53,316 bases of DNA from an uncultured Clostridia bacterium. GTDB lineage: Bacteria > Bacillota > Clostridia > TANB77 > CAG-508. Location of the stretch: contig CALXJU010000009.1 of assembly GCA_944388705.1 (NCBI GenBank), positions 1 to 53,316 of the forward strand. Reading direction: 5' to 3'. This document shows positions 39,397-47,614 of this stretch, one piece after another (within the stretch, counting starts at the first letter, position 1; each line of letters opens with the position of its first letter). A model generated the notes under the pieces. The model made no database searches and was not told the DNA's origin. It worked only from the letters and a program-made list of their open reading frames with translations. Position numbers and translations under genes: made by a program.

Positions 39397-39910
39397 GTCT
39401 TTCTTCTTTTAGTTCTTCTGTAACTTCTTCTATGCTCCACTTAAAATATTTTAAAGTTTCATCTATATCTGATTGTGTGTATGAAAATGGTCCTTCTTCT
39501 TTTTGTACTGAACCCACATCACCTACTTCTATTTTATCTCCATTTTTATCTATATATACTAGCTGGTATTTATCTTCTTGTTCTTCTATTATGTATATAT
39601 CTTTTCCATTTGTTCCTTTTCCTGTTGACAGCTTTATATTTGGTATTTTTTCTACTAACACCTGATTATTTTCTCCTATATAGCCTAAGCTCGTAAACAC
39701 TTCTAATGAATCTTTTTCTGCTCCTGAAATAGCATCTAATTGTAATTGTTCTCTCAAACTTGATTTTTCTGTTGCAAGCTTTGCAGCTTGTGCTTGTGTT
39801 ATAATACCGTTTTCTCCTGTTAACATACTTATACTTACTCCTGCAAGTATCAATAATACTACAATTGTTACTACTAATGCTATTAATGTTATTCCTTTTT
39901 CTTTTTTCAT
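39389..39910 (-). CDS. Prepilin-like protein, N-terminal part
   Basis: Type IV prepilin or pseudopilin N-terminus: a short basic leader KKEKG cut before ITLIALVVTIVVLLILAGVS, the usual glycine/methylated-residue site and hydrophobic helix, then the GENGIITQAQAAK run typical of clostridial members. After residue 171 the frame reads CGG ATA TAG. First gene of the glycan block on the minus strand. A ribosome binding site (GGGAGAG) lies upstream. Confidence 0.88.
   Translation of the reverse strand: MKKEKGITLIALVVTIVVLLILAGVSISMLTGENGIITQAQAAKLATEKSSLREQLQLDAISGAEKDSLEVFTSLGYIGENNQVLVEKIPNIKLSTGKGTNGKDIYIIEEQEDKYQLVYIDKNGDKIEVGDVGSVQKEEGPFSYTQSDIDETLKYFKWSIEEVTEELKEERRI
39395..39397 (-). other. 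+1 frame-change site 3 (CGG) in the prepilin-LRR gene
   Basis: In-frame codon 172 is CGG, preceded by AGA and followed by A. The downstream frame starts at 39396 with GGA (Gly). A TAA in the downstream frame upstream of the site and a TAG in the upstream frame after it restrict the change to about 20 nt containing CGG. Confidence 0.8.
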
Positions 39911-40362
39911 TTTTTCTTTTGCTCTCCCTTCATTTTTTTCTTTAATTAAACAAATTAAAGATACGAAAATGCTTTAAAAATATGTAAATACTTAAAATAT
40001 AGTACTTATTATATATTAATTTTCTATAAATTTTGTTTTCAAATCTCTTGATTTTTATATGTTTTATTGATATAGTAGTTTTAAGTTATATCTTTAATTT
40101 GTTTAATTAATGATTTTCTTTTTCAAATATTGTAATTTTTCAAGAAAAATTTTTTTCAAAACCTCTTGATATAATTGGTAAAAGATGTTAAAATATATCC
40201 ATATTAGATTTTCAATTTAATTTTTTTATTATTTTTTAATTTCTAAGATTTTTATATCAAATTTTAAAATCAAGTTAGAAAAAATATTTCAACAAGGAGG
40301 TGATTGTCTTTATTTAATATGTCTTTATTTATAATACAAAAAAATTAAAAGGAGGTTTTTTT
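39911..40362. other. Divergent intergenic region without genes
   Basis: About 450 bp of very A+T-rich sequence between the prepilin gene (-) and the Rpn gene (+); it must hold both promoters. An AAGGAGGTGA at 40295-40304, a full anti-16S match, is followed only by a tiny frame (GTG ATT GTC TTT ATT TAA), possibly a leader peptide. No riboswitch recognised. Confidence 0.4.
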
Positions 40363-41451
40363 ATAGAAGATTATGAATTTACTTATTGGGATTATCTAAA
40401 ATGTATTGGAAAATATGATGAATTGTTTGTTAAAGACGGAGCAATAGTTTATATAGATTCTCCTGAAAGCTTTTTATCAGTTTGTGAAGATGAGGAAGAA
40501 TATCAAGTTGATAATGATATTAGAGAAAATGACAAAAAACATGACAAAATTTTTAAAACTCTTTTTTATGATAAAAATGAAATGGCAAATTTTTTAAACT
40601 ATTTTTTTGAATTGAATATTAAGTCAAAAGATTTAGAATTACAAAATCCCAATTTTATAACTAAAAATTACAAATATAATCAAGCTGATATTTTATATAA
40701 ATTAAAAGATAGAGAAATTTATTATTTAATTGAGCAACAAACTAGTGTTGATTATTCAATGCCTTATAGAATATTAAATTATTGTGTAGAAACTATTAGG
40801 CTAGCTATTAACGGTAAAAATATAAATAATAAATATTACAAATTTCCTAAAGTTATTCCAATTGTTTTATATATTGGTAATACTAAATGGAACGCTAGCA
40901 CCTCATTTGTCGATTGTGAGGTTGAATATCCTGAACTTAATTTTAATTCACTTGATACAAAATTCAAATTAATTGATTTAAATAATTTTAAAATTGAAGA
41001 TTTACTAAAGTTAAATACTATGGTTGCAAATGCTATGATTTTAGAAAAATGTAAAAATAATGATGAAGTTATAGAAAATCTAAAAAAAATTTTAAAAAAT
41101 TCAACTGGCAAAAAAGCAGAATTAATTAAACTAAAGCAAATTATTACCTATTTATATTCTAATATAAATAATATTAAACAAATTTTAAATTTAATTGAAG
41201 AAAGTGAGGTTGATGAAACTATGAGTACTGTTGCTGATAGACTAAGAGAAGAATATATTAATAAAGAACTTAATGGAATTTCTAAGGGGATTACTCAAGG
41301 TATTGCTCAAGGTATTTCTCAAGGTATTTCACAGATTATAAAAAATATGTTAAATTATAATGTACCTGAAAAAGATATAATGAAATATACTAAAGTAAAC
41401 AAGCAACAATTCGAGAAAATAAAAAAAGAATTAGAAAGTGAAACTAAATAA
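40363..41451 (+). CDS. Rpn-family recombination-promoting nuclease (PD-(D/E)XK), possible ATA start
   Basis: Rpn/YhgA-like protein: HDKIFKTLFYDKNEMANFLNYF, then NQADILYKLKDREIYYLIEQQTS (the D-ExQ nuclease core) and MPYRILNYCVE, with an MSTVADRLREEY C-terminal helix and a QGI(A/S) repeat tail (GITQGIAQGISQGISQ). Rpn proteins are transposase-like endonucleases affecting recA-independent recombination. Start: GGAGG at 40351-40355 is followed after 7 nt by ATA GAA GAT TAT, which opens the frame with sensible residues (EDYEFTYWDYLKCIGKYDELF). The first standard start is TTG 40423, with no ribosome binding site. Either ATA is used or the start codon has mutated. Confidence 0.8.
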   Translation: MEDYEFTYWDYLKCIGKYDELFVKDGAIVYIDSPESFLSVCEDEEEYQVDNDIRENDKKHDKIFKTLFYDKNEMANFLNYFFELNIKSKDLELQNPNFITKNYKYNQADILYKLKDREIYYLIEQQTSVDYSMPYRILNYCVETIRLAINGKNINNKYYKFPKVIPIVLYIGNTKWNASTSFVDCEVEYPELNFNSLDTKFKLIDLNNFKIEDLLKLNTMVANAMILEKCKNNDEVIENLKKILKNSTGKKAELIKLKQIITYLYSNINNIKQILNLIEESEVDETMSTVADRLREEYINKELNGISKGITQGIAQGISQGISQIIKNMLNYNVPEKDIMKYTKVNKQQFEKIKKELESETK

Positions 41452-41487
41452 TTTTATATTAAATTATTATAATATTCACTAAAACAA

Positions 41488-41540
41488 AAAGTTAGAAATT
41501 TGCATATATTCTACTAAAGAATTATGTAATTTCTAACTTT
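41488..41540. terminator. Bidirectional terminator between converging genes
   Basis: Perfect 13-bp stem AAAGTTAGAAATT/AATTTCTAACTTT with a 27-nt loop, between the Rpn gene (+) and the membrane glycosyltransferase-like gene (-). Confidence 0.6.
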
Positions 41541-41545
41541 ATAAA

Positions 41546-43213
41546 TTAATTATTTTTTTCTTCCAATAAAAGTACTTTTTTATGATTTTTAATAATAGCA
41601 GCTATTACACCAATTAGAGTAATAAGAGTTATCCAATTTGCAATTTTCATAACAAATGTTCCTTCATATGTTAACTTATATGTTCCACTTTGAGAAATAG
41701 TTGCTTGTAAGAAGCCATAATCACTTTCAGTTAATTCTATATCTTGTCCATCTACTTCTAACTTATATCCCATATAATATAATCTTGGTAATTCTATTGT
41801 AATTGTTTCATTTGTTTTAACATCAAAAGCCATATCAGGCACATCATCAAAAGTTGTTGTAATTTGAGCAGAGCCTTGTGTTATAATAATTTCATCTGTT
41901 CTGTTATAAAAATAATCCTTATTATTTAAAGTTTTTTCTGGCAAATATTCTAATTGATTTCCCATAGATTTGGCATTATTTAAATTATTTAAATCTATTT
42001 TATCTTCTTCTAGATGGTCAATATTAATATATGTTCCTATTAATGTAAATACTAATAAAATAGTAGCTGTAATATTAAAATATTTTTTATTTTCAATCTG
42101 TTTCAAACATATACCTGTTATCACTATTGCACCAAATGCAACATAAATTGCAAGCCTCCATGGAAATTGTAAAGTCTGTAAAAAATCAGGCACATAATAC
42201 CATGGAAATAATGATGTTAGCATAATTGCTGAAAGAACTGTAAATATTAAGAAAAATATGAATACTTTTTGTTTCCACAACTTTTTTATTACAATAAATA
42301 TTAAACTTATAAAAAACATTATTGTTACAAATAGTTGAAGATTATATCTAATAAAATGAAAATCTATTTCTCTATCAAATGTAAATAATTCCATTATAGA
42401 AATTACACTATTTCTCATATCTCCTTTTGCTGTAATAAAATAAGGTATAAATACTCCATAGTTTCCTTTAATCTTTATTTCAAGCATTGGCAACCAAAAA
42501 GAAGCGGTTAGTAGTAATATTAATATTGATGCTAATATTAGATATAAAATATGTTTTTTGGTAAATAACTGTTTAAAATATATTATAAAAAATGTTACTA
42601 ATATCATTATTGTAAAATATATTGTCATTGCCAAATGTGAATATATTGCTATTGTATATCCGCCAACAAAACATAAAAAGAAAAGTTTATAATTTTTTTC
42701 TACCAAATATAATAGTCCTAAAATGATTAAAGGAATTGCAATTGGTATAAACATTTCTGAAAATGCATCTCTTATAAAAATTTGTGCTAAATGATATGGT
42801 GCAGTCATATAAAATAATGACAATAGAGTTGCTATTTTTTTATTTTTGAATATTTTTGTACATAATAAATAGAATGTTATTCCAGATAATAATAATGTGA
42901 GCCATTGAGTAATTCTCATTCCTACTGCTACATTACCTATATTAAAAACTTCTAAAATTTTTGTTATATATGCAGATGTTAAATGTGGTAAAGGTGGATA
43001 AAAAAATCTTGTTCCATATCCAAAGTCATTTGCTACATATTTTAATGGTTCTTGTGCTGTTAAATTAGCCCATGATATCTGTTCTTTTGTTGCTGTTATA
43101 TTTGGCATGTGAAAGTCTGTATCATGTCCTTTTATGTAACCATTATTTACATCAATTAACATTATTATTATACTAAATATAAATATAGCTATTATGTATT
43201 TAATTTTTTTCAT
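41546..43213 (-). CDS. Polytopic membrane protein, GT-C/PTPS-related type
   Basis: A 555-aa protein with about 11 membrane segments. The first extracytoplasmic loop carries GHDTDFHMPNI, and FFYPPLPHLTSAYI follows, the pattern of the 6-pyruvoyl-tetrahydropterin synthase-related membrane family, which is related to GT-C glycosyltransferases. A C-terminal beta-rich extracytoplasmic domain (about 430-515) precedes the last helix. Probably transfers sugars at the cell surface; substrate unknown. Separate from the cohesin gene upstream (terminator in between). Confidence 0.75.
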   Translation of the reverse strand: MKKIKYIIAIFIFSIIIMLIDVNNGYIKGHDTDFHMPNITATKEQISWANLTAQEPLKYVANDFGYGTRFFYPPLPHLTSAYITKILEVFNIGNVAVGMRITQWLTLLLSGITFYLLCTKIFKNKKIATLLSLFYMTAPYHLAQIFIRDAFSEMFIPIAIPLIILGLLYLVEKNYKLFFLCFVGGYTIAIYSHLAMTIYFTIMILVTFFIIYFKQLFTKKHILYLILASILILLLTASFWLPMLEIKIKGNYGVFIPYFITAKGDMRNSVISIMELFTFDREIDFHFIRYNLQLFVTIMFFISLIFIVIKKLWKQKVFIFFLIFTVLSAIMLTSLFPWYYVPDFLQTLQFPWRLAIYVAFGAIVITGICLKQIENKKYFNITATILLVFTLIGTYINIDHLEEDKIDLNNLNNAKSMGNQLEYLPEKTLNNKDYFYNRTDEIIITQGSAQITTTFDDVPDMAFDVKTNETITIELPRLYYMGYKLEVDGQDIELTESDYGFLQATISQSGTYKLTYEGTFVMKIANWITLITLIGVIAAIIKNHKKVLLLEEKNN

Positions 43214-43293
43214 ATATTCCCCTTCTTATCTTGTTTGCGTATATTATATTGTCATTTACCATTTTTTGCAATAGTTTTCATTAAATGCAATTC

Positions 43294-43330
43294 AAAAAAT
43301 CAGGCAATTTTAGTTATTACCTGACTTTTT
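43294..43330 (-). terminator. Terminator after the cohesin-domain gene
   Basis: On the minus strand TCAGG and CCTGA with A/T-rich extensions, followed by T6; it overlaps the stop codon at 43310. Confidence 0.55.
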
Positions 43331-44548
43331 CTTTTTAAAATATATAATCCCGATAATAGAAATTACAATGATTGTAACAATTATTCCTCCAATAATATAC
43401 CATTTATTATTATTTGCTTCTTCTGAAATATTTTCTTCGACTTTGAAAGTCTGTTCAATCTCATATGCTTCTTCCAATTTTTCTTGTTGCATTTCTTGTT
43501 CATTTATAAATTGTTCTTCTTCTTGTGCATTTCTTTTATAAGCATTAATAATAAAATCTTTTTTAGTAAAACCATTAGAAGCGGTAACAGAAATTACAAT
43601 TTGATTATTTCCTTCTTTTAAATCATTGTTTCCACTAATTGAAGTACTAGCATTTTCATTTTCTGGAACTGCTAAAATATTTAATTGTGTAGTCGAATTA
43701 GAAATTTCTATATCATAATGTGTAATAGTATTATCAAAAGGAGGATTTAATAATACATTTTCAATTGCTAAAGTCTCTAAATTTGTATTTGCTGTATCTA
43801 AGTTAGCAGTTTTAGTAACATTTATATTATATATATTTTCTTGTGTTTTATCTTCTGACACCACTTTTATTGATATTATATTTAACCCATCGTTTAAATT
43901 TGTATTACCTGTAATTTCAATTGAAGATTTTGGATTTTCAGCAACAGCTAGAACATCTACATTATTAATTGTATTTCGAATATTTAAATAATATTGCTTT
44001 ACATCTTGAGCAAATGTAGGAACTATTCCTTCTATATCGACTCTAAGACTTTTTAATTCTGCATTACTTTTATTAGTATCTGTTCCTTGTTCATCTGATG
44101 TCAATTTAGCTTCTTTTTTTCCAACTTCTACTTGAAGTTCTTTAAAATCTGTTTCAATTAATTGTCCATTTTCAGAATAGAATTGTCCACTAACAACAAA
44201 ATTTGCAAGTCCATTTGCTTTCGCTTTAAATTTTAATTTTATCAACTCTCCTGTTTTTGCTTGTTTACCTCCAAGTTGGTCAAACCATAAAGTGATAACA
44301 CGATTTCCAATTACATTTGTATTTTCTGTTCCAGAAATATATTCAAATTTTGTGTCGTCAAAATTAATATATGCTGTAAAAGCTGCTGTTTTTATATTTT
44401 CGATATTTATTGTAACTTCTATTTCTTCTCCAATTTCAACAATTTCTTTATTAGTATTCAAATAAACTGTTCCTGTGGTGTTAGCAAAACTTTTAGTTAT
44501 CATTAAGCATATTAATATAATACATATATTCATGATTTTTCTTAACAT
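43310..44548 (-). CDS. Membrane-anchored cohesin-domain protein with cadherin-like beta-sandwich repeats
   Basis: 412 aa. Signal peptide (1-22), a cohesin-like domain (about 25-140: VEIGEEIEVTINIENI, AAFTAYINFDDTKFEYISG, TGELIKLKFKAKANG), two cadherin-like beta-sandwich domains (about 170-255 and 262-345, each ending NIYNINVTK or KDFIINAYKR), an acidic Glu-rich linker, one membrane segment (about 384-405) and a KKKK tail. Extracellular, attached by its C-terminal helix. Cohesins bind dockerins, and the gene directly upstream encodes a dockerin-bearing glucosaminidase 12 bp away, so they are a likely pair. Confidence 0.82.
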   Translation of the reverse strand: MLRKIMNICIILICLMITKSFANTTGTVYLNTNKEIVEIGEEIEVTINIENIKTAAFTAYINFDDTKFEYISGTENTNVIGNRVITLWFDQLGGKQAKTGELIKLKFKAKANGLANFVVSGQFYSENGQLIETDFKELQVEVGKKEAKLTSDEQGTDTNKSNAELKSLRVDIEGIVPTFAQDVKQYYLNIRNTINNVDVLAVAENPKSSIEITGNTNLNDGLNIISIKVVSEDKTQENIYNINVTKTANLDTANTNLETLAIENVLLNPPFDNTITHYDIEISNSTTQLNILAVPENENASTSISGNNDLKEGNNQIVISVTASNGFTKKDFIINAYKRNAQEEEQFINEQEMQQEKLEEAYEIEQTFKVEENISEEANNNKWYIIGGIIVTIIVISIIGIIYFKKKKSGNN

Positions 44549-44560
44549 ATATCTTTCCTC

Positions 44561-46813
44561 CTATTGCTCTATAATTTTTAGTCCTAGTATGTGTCTTTGA
44601 ATTAACAGTAAATCTACTGATGTTGGTTTATTACCATTTTTATTAATATTTGTTGCTTTTCTGTAAATTTCTTTTAATGGTTCTATTTCTAAAATGTGTC
44701 TTTGTAATACTAATAAATCGACACTATTTATTTTTCCATCTCCATTTGCGTCTCCGTATAAAATTATTTCATATTCGGTTAGAAGATTACTATTTTCTAA
44801 TACTCTTATTTTACTTCCTGTTCCAACTAATTCTAAATCTTCTAATATTTCATTTTTGTTATTTACAATTTCAATATCAAAATCCGTAGTTATTAGATTT
44901 TTAATATTTAGTACTGTATTATTAGTATAATCTATTCCCGTTATTTGATTACTATTCACTTGAAGAGAACTATCAAAATGAATTTCAAAATCTTCTAATT
45001 TTCTTCCTACTGTTAATTTGCATTCGGCTTTTATTTCGGAATTTTCTTTTGAAGAAGCGGTAATAGTTGTTGTTCCTGTTTGTTTTGCATTTATATTTCC
45101 ATATTCATCAATTGTTGCAATTTCAAGATTATCACTTTTAAATAAAATCTCTTTATTATTTGCATCTTCTGGTTCTATATTTGCATTTATTTTGAACGTA
45201 TCTCCAACTTGCATAAAAATTTCACTTTGGTCGATTTCAATTCCTGTAACTTTACTATATACTTCTATTTCAATTTGCTCTTGTACAGAATTTTCTTCTG
45301 CTTTTACAGTTATAATTGTTTTTCCTGAACTTATTGCTTGTATGTTTCCCGAATCATCTACTGTTGCAACATTTGGATTACTTGAAGTATAAATTACTTT
45401 ATGACTAGAAGCTTCAGTCGGTGTAATTGTTATTTGCAATTGTTTACTTTCTCCTTTTTGTAATGTTGTATTATCTATACTAAGAGCTATTTTTTCGATT
45501 TGTACTGGAGGAACTTCTGTTACATAAGTTTGGTATATATATCCAACTATCCCATTTTCTAATTGAACTTTGTCCCATCTTTCTCCTGATTGGAGCCCTC
45601 TTTGAAGTCTTGTCATTTTAGTTGGTTTTGAAACAGTTGTAATAATCTCATAAGATGTTCCTGGTCCTGTTCTTATATTAACAGTATTTGCATTACAATA
45701 AACTTTTGTATTGTCTTGTGTAAAATCATTTGTATTAATACTTGGACTTTGAGTTGGAATTTCTGGCATATTTTCATAAATTGGTATTACAAAACTCATT
45801 GCAGTATCTAATATTCCTGTTTTTGAATATCCGTTATATATTGATTTTGATTCACTATATGGTGCTAATACATTTGTCATATATTGATGCCAAAACATAC
45901 CATCACCATTATGGTCTATTACATCAAACTTTTGCAAATAAATTGTATTTTGCCCAACATTTATATAACTTGAACCAATAAAAATTGCTCCACCTGTTAT
46001 TGCTTTTTCCTTATTATCCCATGGTATCAAATATTTTCTTTTTGTTTCTGCACTTGCACCTTTTCCATCTTTCGCATATTGTAATCCATTTTTTATTGCA
46101 CCCATTGGTTCTGATGAACTTGTTGCTCCTATATTATAAAAATTATATAATCCTTTAAACCCTTCAACAGTTCCACTTATTGAACTATGTGATAAAAATG
46201 GTCCTACTTCTTGTTTTATTCTTGATGCTAAATGATATGGACTTACAGCTGAAGTTTGTCCACCTTTTAGTATTAAATCTGCATATTTTGCATTCATTGA
46301 ATAACTATTTCCATTTGCATCTAAATATGTTACTTGTCTATTATAAAATTCTGTTCCATATAATATTTTTTCTATTCCATCTAAACTATTTGTATTTGCT
46401 GAATATGATAATTCCTCAAATTGAAATAAACGTACTTCATTTAAAAAGTTTCTTGGGTCCATACAATATTCTACTGCCTGTTTAGAACTATCTACCCAGC
46501 CTGCATCTACTTCTACATTATATTGACCAGGTGTTGTATTTTTCCAACTATCTGAATAATTTTTAGGTACTAAATTTTTTCCAAAAACATTTTCTTCACT
46601 AATTACATAATTCCAATCCAAATTAGTATATAATGGGATAAATTTCCAGTTTGGATGTTTTTTTAGTATTTCTTCTAAATATGGTTGATAACTACTTGGA
46701 AAATTTTCTATTCCTGAAGTTTTTGTAGATGCTTCTACATTAAAAAATAAAAATATCATTATACTTATTAATATAAATAATAATATTATATATACAGATT
46801 TTCTTTTTTTCAT
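44561..46813 (-). CDS. Secreted N-acetylglucosaminidase with SH3b, Big2 and dockerin domains
   Basis: 750 aa. Signal peptide (1-27), a glucosaminidase domain (about 30-340, with AVSPYHLASRIKQEVGPF holding the catalytic-type Glu), SH3b (NTVNIRTGPGTSYEIITTV), two Big2 Ig-like domains (LSIDNTTLQKGESKQLQITI and a second starting VTGIEIDQSEIF), and a C-terminal dockerin-like pair (GDANGDGKINSVDLLVLQRH and NINKNGNKPTSVDLLLIQRH). It cuts peptidoglycan glycan strands. The frame stays open for 55 more codons upstream, but these are translated repeat sequence; AAAGG lies 5 nt before ATG 46813. The dockerin can dock on the cohesin proteins encoded on both sides. Confidence 0.88.
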   Translation of the reverse strand: MKKRKSVYIILLFILISIMIFLFFNVEASTKTSGIENFPSSYQPYLEEILKKHPNWKFIPLYTNLDWNYVISEENVFGKNLVPKNYSDSWKNTTPGQYNVEVDAGWVDSSKQAVEYCMDPRNFLNEVRLFQFEELSYSANTNSLDGIEKILYGTEFYNRQVTYLDANGNSYSMNAKYADLILKGGQTSAVSPYHLASRIKQEVGPFLSHSSISGTVEGFKGLYNFYNIGATSSSEPMGAIKNGLQYAKDGKGASAETKRKYLIPWDNKEKAITGGAIFIGSSYINVGQNTIYLQKFDVIDHNGDGMFWHQYMTNVLAPYSESKSIYNGYSKTGILDTAMSFVIPIYENMPEIPTQSPSINTNDFTQDNTKVYCNANTVNIRTGPGTSYEIITTVSKPTKMTRLQRGLQSGERWDKVQLENGIVGYIYQTYVTEVPPVQIEKIALSIDNTTLQKGESKQLQITITPTEASSHKVIYTSSNPNVATVDDSGNIQAISSGKTIITVKAEENSVQEQIEIEVYSKVTGIEIDQSEIFMQVGDTFKINANIEPEDANNKEILFKSDNLEIATIDEYGNINAKQTGTTTITASSKENSEIKAECKLTVGRKLEDFEIHFDSSLQVNSNQITGIDYTNNTVLNIKNLITTDFDIEIVNNKNEILEDLELVGTGSKIRVLENSNLLTEYEIILYGDANGDGKINSVDLLVLQRHILEIEPLKEIYRKATNINKNGNKPTSVDLLLIQRHILGLKIIEQ

Positions 46814-46825
46814 AGTTTCCTTTCT

Positions 46826-46966
46826 GGGAAATTTGGGGTCTGTCCCCTTTTTTCCCTTTTGGCAATTTTGGGACGGTTCTCTTTTTTCCCTTTGGGAAAT
46901 TTGGGGACGGTTCTTAAATTGCCAAAAGGGAAAAAAGAGAACCGTCCCAAAATTACCAAATTTCCC
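46826..46966. repeat. GGGGACGGTTCTC repeat cluster between sortase and glucosaminidase genes
   Basis: Forward units GGGAAATTTGGGGTCTG, GGCAATTTTGGGACGG and GGGAAATTTGGGGACGG, then an inverted unit GAGAACCGTCCCAAAATTAC. The last codons of the sortase gene (REIW and stop) lie inside the repeat, so insertion has reset that gene's end. Confidence 0.85.
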
Positions 46967-47570
46967 TTGCTTTAACAATTATTCTTTTTTTAGAATCTGT
47001 TGTACAAGTAATTAATGTTATTTCTCTTTTCCCATTAGTCTCTTGGTCTAAGCAGTCTACTTCTTTAGGATTAACTTGAAAAATATCATATACTTCATAT
47101 TCAACAATTCCTACAGAATTATCAGTAACAATTATTTTATCCCCAACTACCAACTTTTTTAAATTTCTAAACATATTTTTTCTAACAAAATTATGTCCTG
47201 CTACACAAAAGTTTCCAATTTGATTTGGGTTAGCTCCCCAAAATTTAGTTACAGAAACATTTAATGCTTGAATTGAATATTCTTTTAATACATAAGTTTC
47301 TAATTCTATTGCCGGAATTTGTAACCTTGCACATACTGCATAACCTTTATATTCTTTTATAATTTCTTCTTTTGGATATTGTTTTTGCGTTTGTGATTGA
47401 ATTGGAACTTTAATCTCATCTTTAACTCTAGTTACACTCTCTGCTGTATAATTATGTGTTGTTTCTTTTTCATAATCTCTATATTTGTTCACTAGATTAT
47501 AAAAATTATAAAATATTATTATAAAAATAGTATTTACCAAAATCATGATAATTATCATTTTCTTTTTCAT
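46953..47570 (-). CDS. Sortase
   Basis: Transpeptidase that joins LPXTG proteins to the cell wall or pili. 205 aa, with an N-terminal membrane anchor (5-25), then the sortase barrel: LQIPAIELETYVL, catalytic His in CVAGHNFV, catalytic Cys in ITLITCTTDS and Arg in KKRIIVKA. The small size fits class D/E. The likely substrate, an LPKTG protein, is encoded just upstream. The C-terminus ends in repeat sequence. Confidence 0.92.
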   Translation of the reverse strand: MKKKMIIIMILVNTIFIIIFYNFYNLVNKYRDYEKETTHNYTAESVTRVKDEIKVPIQSQTQKQYPKEEIIKEYKGYAVCARLQIPAIELETYVLKEYSIQALNVSVTKFWGANPNQIGNFCVAGHNFVRKNMFRNLKKLVVGDKIIVTDNSVGIVEYEVYDIFQVNPKEVDCLDQETNGKREITLITCTTDSKKRIIVKAREIW

Positions 47571-47590
47571 CTGAATTCTCCTCTATGTAG

Positions 47591-47614
47591 GTAAATGAGA
47601 ATTATCTCATTTAC
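47591..47614 (-). promoter_or_regulatory. Intercistronic hairpin between the LPXTG and sortase genes
   Basis: Perfect 10-bp stem GTAAATGAGA/TCTCATTTAC with a 4-nt loop that covers the LPXTG gene's stop codon. The minus strand has no T tail, so it may be a weak attenuator or RNA-processing site lowering sortase expression. Confidence 0.4.

Noticed and set aside
46814..46978. Longer start of the glucosaminidase adding 55 residues
   Set aside because: It is translated repeat sequence and would bury the signal peptide; AAAGG precedes the internal ATG.
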